NCBI GenBank assembly: GCA_947247005.1 | Contig: OX365955.1 | Coordinates: 40,651,822-40,715,821 of the forward strand | Direction of reading: 5' to 3' | Source: Spisula solida | Lineage: Eukaryota; Mollusca; Bivalvia; Venerida; Mactridae | DNA length: 64,000 bases | Part shown: positions 47,011-61,189 of the stretch, piece by piece | How the letters are laid out: every line of letters begins with the position of its first letter | Numbering within the stretch: position 1 is the stretch's first letter | Translations under genes and position numbers: made by a program | Notes under the pieces: generated by a model | Seen by the model: only the letters and a program-made list of their open reading frames with translations | What the model was told of the DNA's origin: nothing | The model's database searches: none

Positions 47011-49369
47011 GCTTTATTTGTTACGGCGTCACTTAATTATAAAAGTTAGGCCTATTCCGTTGTCTCCGGTGATCGGAATGAGCCACACTGTTAGAAGTAT
47101 TTTAGAAAGTTAATAGAGTTTTAGTTCACCTGTAAGGCAACGTCAACCTGACATTTATTTCCACGGCTACCCTGTGGTTTTCTCTACTTCTGATGAACAA
47201 CGTACATGGGACATTTATACAATTTAGTTTAAACTAACTTATTTAAACCAATTATGAAACAAGTTCTTTAACTCCAGGCATATCATTCCTGGTGTTATTA
47301 ACCGCCACGAGGAGGATATATTAGAAACAAGATGTTTACAACCAAAAGGCGGAAACACGTTGGTGAGGCTATTACCGCACCATTGTCTGTTGTCATGCAA
47401 TAAATAACTTTCTCAGCAATCGTACTTGTATAGGGTTTGTTTGACCTTAGCTATGCACATATTGATCATGGTATTCAAACAGTCATTTTATAAAATTTAA
47501 TTTTGGCATGAAGTATTAATATTTTGAATATTGTGAAAATAAATTTAAATATTCAAAAATACAGATAACGTGGGCTTTTAAAAAAACGTAAAAGGAAAAC
47601 CCTTTTGTAAACCAGTTTTCAAGAACTTACTGCAATTTACTGTATCAGTAATACATAAACGTTAGGGATTGCCAAAAATGTCAGAATATCTTAAACAAAA
47701 GCGCCACACTATTACAAAAAAGCCTATCCTAATTGCAAATGACGATGAAAAGAATTTGATGGTGAAATAAAAACCAATCAACATGTTGTGTATTTACAGA
47801 TGAAAACCCTAACATACCAGTGGGGACAATGCCATTTTCTCATTCATCTGTTCATTCCAGAGCCTCAATCCAGAAATGTTATTAATTAGAATCAGAGTCT
47901 GGACAAGGCCTATTTATTCATTTATTTGGTAATATAAGTGCTATAAAACATGAAGCATATGCTTGGACTATTAAACCGATTATAGATAATCGAACTTGAC
48001 CAAGATATTGTTCCCATAGACATTGACAGCAGGATAGAAGGCTGTAATACAGCATTAATGACATACAATACTTTTGCCAAAATGTCAACTTATGTAATTT
48101 GGAAGGTGATATTACTTGCTATTGTCTTGACTTTAATCTGTGAGTGGGATTTATATATCCGTACCGGAAATAACGGAAACGTTGGTATATGACATATACA
48201 GGATTATTGTAACTGGTTTGTATTAAAATAGTTCTGAATATAACTTAATCTGGTTTATTCTAAAATTGGATAGGTCGATTAATTCTTGATGAATTGCAAA
48301 ACAAACTATAAGGCGGTCAGATATGATGATATGCAAATGTAATTATTTCAGCTATAAGCCTAGCAGCGTACGTGCCAAGTATGGCCAATGAATTATTAAT
48401 GCAATATGATCGTGTAGCTCAACGTAATTCTACTTCTTGGTCCGGCTTTAATTGGATCAAATTGATGATTTAATGTTCACTGCGTGATATTTCTGTTATT
48501 TAACAAAAGGCACGTGTAGGTGTTACAAAACTTGGTACGTTGTTATACCGTCATTACAATAACGGTAGCATTTATGCTATTTTAAAACTTGTCTTCTTTC
48601 CAATATATCCCTTTGATGATTTATTCTTGTGCCTAATTGAAATAACAAAGACGCCACATTAGTTTCTGCACTCAATACCCACTGGCGTAGTAATGCACCA
48701 TTATCTGTCCTTCTAAACAAGCATTACTGTTTCAGACCACAAAAAAATTAGCTTGCGTTGAATAGAGTATAAAACATAAGTCATGTTTCTCTCAAAGGAA
48801 ATAGAAACTGTCTTGTTTTGTCTGGATCAGACTGACATTACTTCGAATGATGCAATTGCATTTTATTAGAATACGACAGTGCTATTCATATAAGTCGTGT
48901 CACCTTAACAATGTAGCTGTAAGTAATATATGAAAAGTGTGATTTATATTATACGAACAAATTTATCAATTTAAGGAAAGTTACCAATCGTGTTCGCAGA
49001 ACCATGAACATAATTGGATTTACAGTGATATTAACAGTCGATGTGCGACTGAGTGATCGGGTAGGGATAAATGTACAGTAGGTTGAACGGACGCATGTCT
49101 GAAAAATGACTTTAACTTTGTTAACTGGGTAATTTTTGTACGAATGCTATGCTTATCAATTTTAAACAGGTAACACATTTTACATGGTACACAATGAATG
49201 TGTTATCTTCAGCCAAACATACTACTGCCCTTCCTATTTCACAAGGTGCAGCAAAGTCGATTGATATCAAATGATACTGTCAACTACAAATACTGGCACA
49301 ATTAGCTAAAAATCTGTATATCTAATGCAAAAAATTATTTTACAATACTACAAATTATGAAAATAAAAA

Positions 49370-51960
49370 TAATCCCAAGAAACTTTGGAGAAATCTGAAA
49401 GATTTATCAGGAAAATCAACCAAGCACCAAACCAACTTTATAACAGACACAACAGGAAATCCAATTCAGGATCCACAAACAGCAGCTGAAATTTTCAACC
49501 ACTTTTTTATAAACATCTTCAAAATGGCTCCAACGGAATGCTGCAACATTACACAAAGGGACAAAAGTGCACTACAAGAATTTGTTACCAATCACACAAA
49601 CGCATCTGCAAGTTTTAATATACCCTGCATAACTCAAGAGTTTGTCACGAAAAAAATACAATCATTTGACACAAGTAAAGCAACAGGACTAGATGGATTG
49701 GGAGCTAAATTTCTTAAGATGAGTGCAGATATCATAGCTAAGCCTCTAACTTACATCTTTAACCAAAGTATCTCAAAATCTAGTTTTCCACAACTTTTCA
49801 AGAGCAAAAGTAATTCCAATCTATAAGAAGGGAAGTAAATCTGATACAAACAACTACCGCCCTATCTCTATATCCTTGAAACCCATGTAAATGATAATTT
49901 AAAAATATACCTTGAGAACAACTCTCTCATTCACAAGACCCAATCAGGCTTTCGCTCTAATCACTCCTGTGAAACTGCTTTAACTTCTGTTGTTGACACA
50001 TGGATAAATGCCATAAATGATAATAAACTTGTTGGAACTGTGTTCTTGGATCTATCAAAGGCGTTTGATTTGATAAACCATACACTTCTATTTGATAAAA
50101 TGATAGAATACCACATCTCAAGTCCATCACTTCAGTGGTTTAAATCTTATTTGTCGGACAGATCCCAAAACGTGTCTATTCAAGGCAAGCTTTCTACCTC
50201 TCTTGAAATAACATCAGGAGTACCCCCAAGGATCTGTCCTGGGGCCAATACTATTTATCCTTTATATAAATGATTTACCTCTGCATGTAAAACAATCGTC
50301 TACTGACATGTTTGCCGATGACACTACGATATCTGCACTTGGGTCATCCATTAATACTGTCTGTCATACTTTACAAACTAGCCTTGATACAGTAGATGAA
50401 TGGTGTCGTAGGAATTCAATGATACCAAATCCTCAAAAGACTAAAGCAATGATTATCTCACCCTCAAACGCTATCTACACAACACTAAATACAAGCACTA
50501 TCCATAACCTGTTTTTATAAAACCAGAACATAGACTTCACTGAAGTCGAAAAATTGCTAGGGGTCCATGTTGACCACAAATTAAGCTGGACCATCCAAGT
50601 TGAGCATATACTTAAGAAATGCAATTCTTTGCTGTATCTGCCTTTAAGAATAAAGCTGTATGTTAGCATTCACATGAGAACATTTTTCTTCAATGCTTAT
50701 ATTTTGCCACTCCTGGATTATTGCTGCACCATCTGGGGCTATTGCAGTGATGGATTATTACATAAGTTGCATAAATTCCAGAAAAGAGCAGCTAGAATAA
50801 TTCTAGACAAGCCTTATGATGCACCAACTCAAAACTTATTTATTGATCTGAAATGGATGAAAATACAGGACCGTATCTTTTATGAAAAAGCGGTGTTTGT
50901 CTATAAATCCTTAAATAATTTATTTTCCGAGTACATGTCCAACCTATTTATTGAAACTAATAATGCATCCTTAAGATCTAATTCAAACAATACTCTCTAC
51001 ATTCCAAAACCTAGACTAGAATTCTGCAGAAAATCTCTTGCATACTCTGGTCCAAAAATATGGAACAAAATACCCCTAACCATACGTCGATCAAAAAGAG
51101 TATATTAAGTCAGACAGGGAAGGCAGCACTCAACTTAACCAGCCGAGCACAGAAAACATTAAAAACACACAAAGCACAATGCCCAACTAAACAAGCGCAG
51201 ATCCGCCCAAGTCCAAGCTGTCGAAAAGTATAATAAATTATAACTAGCTGAATGACCCAGTAGAAAAGATACAGCAACCAAAAGGCGGAATGCCTACGCT
51301 GAATGACCTAGTAACAACAGTAAAACTGCTGAACTACATAGTTATAGCAGCCTTTAGTCTCAAAGTTAAATAACAGTATTAAAACGTTGAAAGGCCCGTA
51401 TAGTGGGATGACCTACTAACAAGCTGAATGACCCAGTTTCCACAGCAAAAGGACTATATTGCCCCGCTTTAGCTGTAAGAAATCTTAAAACGAAGAAGGG
51501 CCCAACACACTACCGACCAAGAAAATTAAACGCCCCTAGTCTCATTGTTAAAAACTGAATAAAAAAGATTCAGCAAACAAAAGGCAGAAAGCCCACGCTG
51601 AATGACCTAGTAACAACAGTAAAACTGCTGAACTACATAGTTTTAGCAGCCTACAGTCTAAAAGTTAAGTAACAGTATTAAAACGTTGAAAGGCCCGATT
51701 TCAGCAACAAAAAATCTGAAAACCTTAAAACGAGTGACCCAGTTTCATTAAGTAAAATGACGTAATTGAACAAATCGAGATATGACGTACTGAATTGCAA
51801 GCAATACAGAAGTCCCCCACCGGTGTAAAGCCATTGTCAAAATGTATGTTGCCATATCAACAAACCAATAGTCCCCTCCGGTCAAAAACCAAGTTCACTA
51901 AATATCTTCAAAAACAGATATCTCACATGGTTTTACGCAGGTGGACAAAATGATATGTCT
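49370..51960 (+). pseudogene. RT pseudogene of the unit B LINE
   Basis: In order: NPKKLWRNLKDLSGKS (about 49,371), SFDTSKATGLDGLGAKFLK, NNYRPISIS (49,850), THKTQSGFR-type motif (IHKTQSGFRSNHSCETAL), FLDLSKAFDLINHTLLFDKM (50,043), QGSVLGP (frame-shifted, 50,225-50,245), FADDTTISAL (50,311), NPQKTKAMII, LLGVHVDHKLSW, and a C-terminal KLHKFQKRAARIILDKPYD, with the end (TKFTKYLQKQISHM) after the inserted block. Breaks: a frameshift near 49,803, a deletion after PISIS, a one-base shift near 50,228, and a stop at 50,518. Not functional. Confidence 0.9.
51098..51888. repeat. 784-bp block inserted in the LINE, flanked by tcaaaaa
   Basis: Left tcaaaaa at 51,091-51,097, right at 51,882-51,888. Outside it the LINE frame is continuous (…TIRRSK then TKFTKY…). 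The block equals 37,205-37,988 apart from a few base changes. Confidence 0.85.
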
Positions 51961-53989
51961 TTGTGAGTATTGTCACATATATTGTAACATATATTAACTT
52001 TCAAGTAGGTTTGTGAATATTGTCACATGTTTGTTATTTACATATGTATTATGAAATGCTTTTTTTCAGGAGTATTATCATTAATTTATGTTTTGTTTGC
52101 TTACTATTGTTAACATGTATATATATGTGCTAATCATTTGAGGCTCACAGGGAAGACTGGGCTTGCCCAACTGTGTTGCCTCTTTAAATAAAGTCGTTAT
52201 TATTATTATTATTGCCCATCCTGGTATTGTTATGTCTTGTTAGCTGTGGTTTCATTAGGGTGGGTGTGGAGACGCTATCTCGTTAGGGTGATCTTCTGTG
52301 GATTGTTTTAGTCACGTATTAGTAAGTTTTCGTGACGATTTATGTCTCCTACACACACAGTCGTAAGACAAATTGATCTCATGTTTTTGTCTATATGAAT
52401 GCATGTTTGTATGTTTGTCTCAATGGATGCCATAAAGTTTGGCCGCGTGTGTTTTTCTTCAGCACAGGTCGGATTGCAATAAAACGTCACATGAATATTT
52501 CGTATCAAACATAGTTGTACATACTGTCGGAAATATATAACTGGGAGACAAACGTTTTTGTACAAACAATCCTTCTCTTAAATGTTAACATGTCGGTCAA
52601 AAGCTATACATAGCATATTTTCATTTTTATACCCAAATTCCGACAATAAATTAATTTTGACTTTATGTATGACAGTGTAGTGTTGTCATACGATCACACT
52701 AATATACTGTCGTTTGTATTTTTGAGAAAACCCTAATATCTATACAAATTATTTTTCTATATGATAGTCAATAGTAGTTTTTTGCAAACTTGTTCCGTCC
52801 GTTTGCTGAATGGCTTCTTTCTCGTTCCCATAGCACAATTATAAACATATAACGTAACGCAATGTCCGTACACTATGGGTTGTCCGACCTCTGATTGATA
52901 AGGTTTAATGTTTTCCACAAACAAATTAAATACAATAAACTCAATGAGACGTTACACACGAAATTGGTGTCTAAAAACATCAAATGGGCAAATGTAACTC
53001 TAATGCAGCGTGAACATTGTAACTAAATGACTGTCTCTTGAGACACTGGGTCTATTCGACAGGGAAATGTTCTTTCAGAAAGGTTCACCCCTAATTTCTG
53101 AAATGTTTGATGCTGCGACTTTAGTTTATGGATTACGTTTGTCGGCCTGTATTCTATAAACCATCAGATGGTTTTTGAGATGAGCATTATCTTGGTTCGT
53201 CCTATGACGTCACGCATCAGCAGTCAAATAGAAATATTGCTCACGACGTTCGATGTTTAATTATCCTAGTTCAATAAACGATTCTAAATGAAATATAAAG
53301 TCACTGTTAGATCACGCTAAGCTATATAATCTGTTTTAGAGACGCGTTGATTGTTTAGTTTGATGTTAGAACATATTAGGTTAGTGACTTAATTTACTTA
53401 ATTTATAATGTGAATTGGTGATTAATCGTATAATCTTTTCAGAAACGAACCCAATAACTTAAAAGACAGTTTCTGGAACTGAAAGAGATTTAGCGATTCG
53501 CGACTGACTAGTACCGTAATCACTCTGTATTCGTTGTTTTAGGTGCATTTTGTTAATGAAGACAATAGTGCAAGAGTGCATTTGTCCTAACATTACATAC
53601 CCATACACTTGTATGATGGTATAATATTCAGTCTTAACGGAAAATACGCAAAACTAGCGATGTGCACATCTTATAAATAATAATAAAAAAACTGATAATA
53701 CTATTATATATCGACTTTTTTATGCGGCGTCAAATGATGGACATGCCTTAAATCAAACTACGTTATGTATGTATCGACTTTTACACGACATGCATCGTAT
53801 GATTCTTACCACACGACGTCTTCACATAAACTTGAAGAATGAGTGTTACTATGACCACATGACTTCAATCAAAGTTCGAGTTAAAATACGATGCACACTT
53901 TAGGTCGACACTGGTTAACAGGGTAGGTAAATATTTTGTATTGTTCCGACAATGTGATGATTCAGATACGTTCGCAATCAAAACAATAA

Positions 53990-54235
53990 GATACAACCAA
54001 GAAGATACATGTAATGTATAATCGGACAAGGAAGGCAGAACGCAACCCAAACAGCCGATCACAGAAAATATAAAAATATTACATACCACAATTACACGGC
54101 ACAATGCCAAACACATTACTAAACGAGAAAATGAAGCTCTTAGCCGAAAGCCCAAATCACCCCGTCTAAAAACTGAAAGACCTAGTTTCAGTTACAAATC
54201 ATCTAAATGACTTAGTTTAAGCTGGTCATAAAAAA
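53990..54235. repeat. Unit B counterpart of the repeat at 31,640-31,890
   Basis: Same diverged 'ggaaggcag...gacctagtttcag' family. It includes a 24-bp stretch near 53,993 (acaaccaagaagatacatgt) not in unit A. Confidence 0.6.
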
Positions 54236-54364
54236 CACGTAATATTTTGACTGATGCAAACGTACTGCTAAGGTGATTTGTAGGATGTTTATTTCTTTCA
54301 TCTTTCAGCGATATGTTGTGCTCCCATTTGCTAGGATCAATTTCGGCATTTCCTGTACACATCA

Positions 54365-54592
54365 ATGCTACTGACCATTTTTATAGCAGACATAACCACT
54401 ACTCTTGATGGTAATAAACATAGTTTATTTCGCAGCGAAACCATAAACAATATACATTCAGGGGTAAAGTGGAGACATTTTATTACATTGTTATGGTGTT
54501 TAATGCTATGGAATCTATTCGGACGGCTGATGAGTTCACACCATATACAGACCAATTTATCGGCTGATCCTACGGTGTCACTTTATGTATAA
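54365..54592 (+). CDS. Unit B counterpart of the 79-codon ORF (uncertain)
   Basis: 75 codons from the ATG equivalent to codon 5 of the unit A frame (54,349 is not an ATG). Differences from A are a few near the N-terminus; the rest is identical. Coding status is unproven. Confidence 0.2.
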   Translation: MLLTIFIADITTTLDGNKHSLFRSETINNIHSGVKWRHFITLLWCLMLWNLFGRLMSSHHIQTNLSADPTVSLYV

Positions 54593-54969
54593 CAAATCAT
54601 AGGTATATTCTATTCGACAATTTATTTGAGCTAACTTGGTCGAATGTGTCTTTTAGTTTGTTATCAGTGGCTATGGGATTCTGGACGGGAGTTGTGTTCA
54701 TAAATAATATTATTATGTGTAGAGCGTTTTAGAATGGATTGACTGTAATATTTTATGAATTTCAAATTCCTGTGAGCAGATCACAGGTATTTGAAATTTT
54801 ATCAATAAAGTTTCATAGCAGCCTATCCCATATAACCACTTTATTCATCTATATAAACACCATAAACACGGTATAGACTATATAGCAAAAGCGAACATAA
54901 TGGATGTACATGTATTTTGTATACCTATTATGTAACGAGGATTCCGATTGGCTTAGACGGCCTGCACGA

Positions 54970-54997
54970 GAGGTGTATATATTTTAATATACACCTC
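54970..54997. repeat. Short palindrome, unit B copy
   Basis: Same 10-bp stem as 32,601-32,628. Confidence 0.8.
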
Positions 54998-55344
54998 CCG
55001 AAAGCGAGGCTGGGGTGGATATCACATTTGTATGACGTGACGTCATTTCCTGCGACCTAACGTTCCAAACAACGTAACTTTATTTCCGGCTTTATTTGAC
55101 CTACAGCTGCTCGTACATATTTATAGGCTCTAACCTAGCCGTTAATGACAAATGCCGTTAATAAATACGTGAATACTCTGGCATACACAACATAAGAAGA
55201 GCATTGTTAGCTAGAACATTTGAAGAGTCGTCTTTTGTCTTACATACACTTTCCTGAAGAGAGACTGAAGTTATTATAATTTAAAAAGAGCCAATGGGTT
55301 TTATTTCCGTGACTTATGGCATGGTATACAAAATAACAGTTGTC

Positions 55345-55471
55345 GACTTATGTTTCGATGAATATGATGTTTAGTTGACCTTCAAAAAGTGATATTGACC
55401 TCTGACTTCGTCATCGGTCAATATTACTTTTTTCAGGTCAACAAAACATCATATTCACCTCAATATAAGTC
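55345..55471. mobile_element. Foldback (MITE-like) element, complete
   Basis: A 127-bp near-perfect hairpin: outer arms gacttatgtttcgatgaata / atattcacctcaatataagtc, inner stem ttgaccttcaaaaagtgata / ttacttttttcaggtcaa, loop around tctgacttcgtcatc. Non-coding. Unit A holds a shorter form. Confidence 0.85.
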
Positions 55472-58139
55472 AATAACAGTATGTAATTTAACAAGACAGC
55501 GACCAAGCGATTGCATCCGATGATAAATCCGGTGATACACAATCGAAGATTACCACTAGTTCTTTTTCTAAAAGGAAGAAAATATTAGTTATTGGTGACT
55601 TGCGTACAATAAACCAAGGAATAATAATATATCAATGTAGTCATTTGAGATAAAAGTATCTTGCTTATTATATTTATATATTACAAGAATTGTTTACGAT
55701 TTGTTTCAATAATTCGCCCATGGTAGGAAAATATTATTGTGCTGACGTCACAAAAACTGCTTTGGTACGATTATTTTTATGGATGAAACCTCGTACTGTC
55801 CACTTATGATGATCACGTGTTGTCTACGTTTCGAACATATTGGTCAAAGACTTTCTGACGATAAAATGTGAAGTAATCCAAGTGAGGATGCATGTCCGAC
55901 GTCGTTGTGAATGGGTAATCGTTTAAAAATCACTAATGAAACCGTATAGTTTACTTAATGTTTGATGTAACTTTAGCTGATGATTATGTTGTTTTATGTC
56001 ACCTTTTGTGAGCTCGATGTTATCTCGTCTGAGGTTTGATGTTATAACGTTTGTTTTGCTACGTGTATTCAATGAATATTATAATATTCACTGACCCAAG
56101 CCTCAAATGCACTTATTAGTGCACGTGTATACACACTGTAGAGTATATGTATACATGTAAAACTATAAATAACGCATTTCCAATGCTTACACCAGTCTAA
56201 AACTACGAGACTCGTTCGAATCAAAGCGAAAAGTTTGAAGGAAAATTTAAAGGACACAGAAACGAAGAAAATTGACGTTGTGTCACATAAAACAAAAAAC
56301 AATTGGCGTTAACCGACTGAACAAATATAATTGACAGATTGCTTGCAGTCTAGATCTTTCGCCTTGATTGAATAATTCATACGGACAGTCGCCGAAGGTG
56401 TGGGAATATTAACAGAACGATAATAACGGTGACGACTGTTAAATGATTTACTATCAATTTAGTACTGTTTTAGCACAAACTGCTACCAGGGGTATTGTTT
56501 TCTTTTAGACGTGATCATGCTTGTGTTAAGAAGGGTGTCGTTACGTTATGTCGGGGCATGTAACTGGAATAGCTTCGAACAAAACAACGCTACAATTGTC
56601 AGTTACATGTAGATGCTTCAAAGTCGTTATTATCATTATTATACTTAGAAGTTAGGACAAACATAGCTGATACATGTATGTAGAGCAGTAGATTTTCACC
56701 CGACGATCTAGGTGTAGGTCACAGTGTATAAACAAGTCAAATTTCGGTTATCCAAAGTTAGTCATATACGTTGACTAATGACTTGTATATATAGTTTCCC
56801 ACTAAGTCATATAGTGACCAGAAATCACAGATGCTTTTTCTCGCAATAAGCAATACTAGGCAAAGTGTATAGCCTCCCAATAAGTCATACAGTGATTAGG
56901 TTTATACGCTGTGCAGGTGATATTGTTCACCGTCATGTCTTCCTAACGACAATCATTTGGAGTTGGTAGTGGACTAACAAAGTAAGACTAATTGTAATTA
57001 ATTGAATCATTAGTTTTAGGACTAACGGAACAGGTTAACAGTCAACCGTAAAAGCAGGAAAAGGAATGGTTATAGTAATCAATGACATTATATATATACA
57101 GTGGAAAGCGCTATGTAGCGCTCACTCATGTTATCGATACTATAGTGCACCTAGTTGTTTCAGTGTTGCGTTTTCAAAGTCGCTCAGTGTACGTAAACGT
57201 ATATTTACGCGACTTTTACGCAATGTTAGTAAGACAGTATCCACATGTCTACGAAGAGCTATTTGGACCTCGATGAGATATACTCAAGTAGTCCAGGACA
57301 AAAATGTTGGCTTCACTTGAAATTGTATGTCCCAATAAGTCTGTATTAGATTTATAATACTTTAAAAGCTTCGTACTTGTGTATGTAAAACACTAGGTCA
57401 CTTAGTCAAATAATGGGAAAGCCTCTTACTCTTTATTAATCTTGGTAACATTCTGCCATCTGGCGTTTACAACTAGGTCACACGGTCAAATAATCGAAGA
57501 AAGACCTTGTGAACATACTCAGACTAAGGGTTTTGCGTCGAGTCCGCTTGCAGTGAGCTAGACATAGTTGCCAATTTTGGTGTATGTGCGTAAGTGCGTC
57601 CGTCCGTATGATTTTGTCCGGACCATTTCTTTGACATATATTCACTAATCTTTTACATTCAACATAGACATTAAATCGTCTGGTGTAGAGAACTCATGAA
57701 TGCAACTTTCGTTTGAAAGACCACAATTTATTCAGCGAATTATGCAGCTATCTTTAAAAGAATCCAATCACGATCATTTCGATTCTTTTGAAATTATGTA
57801 AATGTTTTGCACGTAATACATTGGTTAATTATGCCCTTTTCAATTTTTATTGCGTTGCTTTTATTGTAGAATAATTCCTGTCTCAAACTTCGATGTATAT
57901 TTATTCTACATTTTACGAAATCGCCAGAATACGGTCTGATATTGATGGCTCAGCTAGAATGTCTGTACTTGCTGGGCACATCACTCTTTTCTATTTGCAT
58001 ACATTGTGAATGGATATCACCATTGCACATGTTTTGTGGTTTGTGAATAAACACATGGGAAACAAACGACACCAATGTGGAACGACATTATGTGAAATAT
58101 TTGAAAATAACAGAACGTTTTTGTACGTGTAATATGTTT

Positions 58140-60510
58140 TTCGTATAATTCTTGCTGTTCATTTCAGCTAAATGCCGCGTTTCCACCATTAAATTTATAC
58201 TAGTTTTCAGCCGTTTAATTTTCGTTAACCTAAAATATAAATATGGTTAAAATATCATTAGAGTGCCAAACCGTAACCGCCAACTTCAGGGCTTGAGAGC
58301 GTAACATCAAATAAACCTGGCTACGCCCCTGAAAGACATGGTGGTAGTTAATGTAACCGTAAATCGTAACCAGCAAATCTGGCAATCGAACTTAATTGTC
58401 CTTGTGACAGCCCTGTCCTCCGTCTAGATACCGAAATAAAGGTACTTTTTAAGCAGATATTGTAAACAAACTACTAACATACATCATGTCTGATTTGATT
58501 AGTGTGATTAATTGAAACAAATAAAAAATCTAATGTCGTGCTACGAACCACCGATTTGTTTGACAATATGCATGTGGCCTGTCTAGACACTGTCGAAGTT
58601 ATATTGCCGAAATTATAAATAGATTTATGAAAAAGGTTAATCGAATAGTCTACTCATGATTTGGCACCGATTCAAAACGAACTGCGAAAAAAAGAAACGT
58701 TTTAATTTCAGTTCGAATGTATAAGTTCGAGGTAATGTTCAATATAAGATACTGAAGAAAGAGACTAATCACTTATTACTTGTAATAATCACAAGCCCGC
58801 TCGGTAAGTGCTCGGTTAGCTCATGCAGAATATACGACTGATACATTATGGAAACAGTACGGCGTCCAACACGATGAAAAACGAAAAAGCTTCAATTACA
58901 ATTCGTTAAGTTTGTAAATTATTTCTGGCGTGATAATATTCATTAAACAACCGCTGCACAAAACATGGTTGGCATATGTTAATCGGGTTCGGAATTTAAG
59001 ATGCGTTGACGTCAATAAATAATTCGGGGTATGATCAAACCTCGGGATATGTGAGGAGAAATGGACTTGAATATGACAATCACAACCATTTTCCTTAGTA
59101 GAATACTAGCATACATACAATGTACCTCACATGCTCACGTGCTCAGACAATTCAAAGTCATCCAGAAGCGGAGGCACCACCTAACCATACATGAAAGAGA
59201 CAGACACAACATGTAACATCAGCATTCACAAAAAAGAATACTTGAAGTGAGCCTGTATACTGACCCCAAAATGAATGAAGCATAGTACGGCTTTTGAAAC
59301 AAGTCACTGAAGAATTGCAAACAATACAGAAGTCCCCTATCAGTTTTAAGTTATGGCCCTTTTAATTAATTTATGTTGCCATGACAACCACAATGTTTGT
59401 CCAATTGAAACATTTATTAACATGTGACATCCGAACATTTATCTCTAGTAAAATATCATAAAGCATCAATCTAGCATTGAAATTTGAATGTTATAAAACT
59501 ATTTCAAGTTTAAGGGAAGTATTTCAAACCATTTCCATTTGGAAACAATGGTACCATTTTATTTCTTCCGAATCGCTGAAATTGCACACATCTATCAACT
59601 TTAGCTTATTGGAGCGTAGTCGTTCTACTGTTGCGCTCGGGTTGTTCAGGCGGGCCATCTAGCTACATGTAAGACATTACTTGTAAATTTGGTGGAACTG
59701 GGTCATCCAGCTGTGGCGTTCAGCTTTTTTAATTGCTGAAACTAGGTCATTCAGCTGGAACCTCGACATACAGCTTTTTAATACTGTTAGTCTTCAACAT
59801 TTTAGGACTTCTGACAGATAAAACAATGTATAATTTCAGCCGTGTTACTGTTGAAACTGTGTAACTCATTTGGACATTCAGCTTTTTGTTTGCTGAAACT
59901 AGTTCATTCAGCCTTTCGACAGCTTGGACTTGAGCGGATTATTTTCTTGTTTAGTTGAGCATTGTGTCTCGTATGTTTTTTTAATGTTTTCTGTGCTCGG
60001 CTTGTCACGCTGAATGCTGCCTTCCCTGTCTGACTTAATATTATCTTTCTGTTGTTGTCTCATGTATTTGGAAATTATAATACTTTGATCTGGTACTACG
60101 GTAGCTAGACACTTTATATCTGGATAAATACCAGGTTTAGTAACGAGTGCCACTAACCTATAGAACATCAATATTTCAACTAATTTTCATTTTCGCATTC
60201 ATATCAGGATGATCAGGTTATTTTTCCGTGCCAACTTCATTATCAATCAAATATCTTCAAATCTCATTATTCTCCATTTTGACCATGGTCACTTTCAAGT
60301 GGAACTAGCAGTTTGTACACTGTTCTTGTTTGTACCTATCGTACTTTGTATTGCCCTTCCTGTTCACATTTGTTGTCATCTTTTTTCATTAAACCTTTTA
60401 TTTTATACCTCTTTCTGTTTTGTGCTTGGTGATTAATTGCAGTATTGGGTATTAAATACAGCCCATAAATAATCGTAATACAATGTACTTCTGTTTGTTG
60501 ATTTAATATT
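58140..60510. repeat. X segment, unit B copy
   Basis: Matches 35,815-37,197 and then, after a deletion of 2.6 kb, 39,818-40,770. It keeps only the right inverted end of the element (59,935-60,045). No gene. Confidence 0.85.
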
Positions 60511-60765
60511 GCTGAAGGGAATTAAAATGCAAGAAATATTTGTCACTTGTGAGCGGTAAAGGGGAGATATTACAATCAATTCTGAGAAGAAAATGCACTA
60601 TTTATTAAAGTATTCAACAATGCGACAAAGCGAAAAAAGCAAATGTGCAAAGTCTAGTGTATGACTATCGTGTGTTTGCTCTGTTGCATTTTCACCACGA
60701 AAATAGCAAAAACACGACAGATGTAATGCGAAACCACAACGCATTTATTTTTGAAAGTCGACTTT

Positions 60766-60806
60766 GTCGTATTTTCGCTTTGTTGTGGGAAAAGCGAAAA
60801 TACGAC
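60766..60806. repeat. Perfect 16-bp hairpin, unit B
   Basis: gtcgtattttcgcttt (60,766-60,781) pairs perfectly with 60,791-60,806. The unit A copy has one mismatch. Confidence 0.85.
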
Positions 60807-61189
60807 ATGGCTTAATTTAGCCACAATACTTTTCTTTTTTAAGCATAAAGGTAAGTAAGAAAACACTAGAACCATTTGTGTCTTTCAAACCGCTCATATC
60901 GTACACATGTAGCAATTTCAGATACATGATTTCGGAAATAATAATACTTTCATCTACATGTTGCTACGGTGTATAAATATCTTACATTTAGATACATTTT
61001 ATACTTAAAACAAAGCGCAGAATGTCACTTACCTTTAAAACACGCATGGGTCAACCAAATTCTATTTTCGTATTCATGACAGAATGATCGTCGGATTATT
61101 ATTCCGTGTCAACTTCATTTATGATTTTATATCTCTATATCTTCGTGCTTGCTGCTTAACTGTAGTTTTGGATATTTACAGCTAATCAC

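Larger units (their letters stand above)
49250..52214 (+). mobile_element. 5'-truncated CR1/L2/Jockey-like LINE in unit B
   Basis: Plus-strand RT and C-terminal coding remnants, then a 3' UTR ending aataaagtcgttattattat. It separates attgcccatc(c/t)tggtattg from its normal left neighbour; unit A has no insert there. A 784-bp foreign block interrupts its C-terminal coding part (51,098-51,888). Endonuclease and 5' end are missing. Clean target duplications are not visible. Confidence 0.88.
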
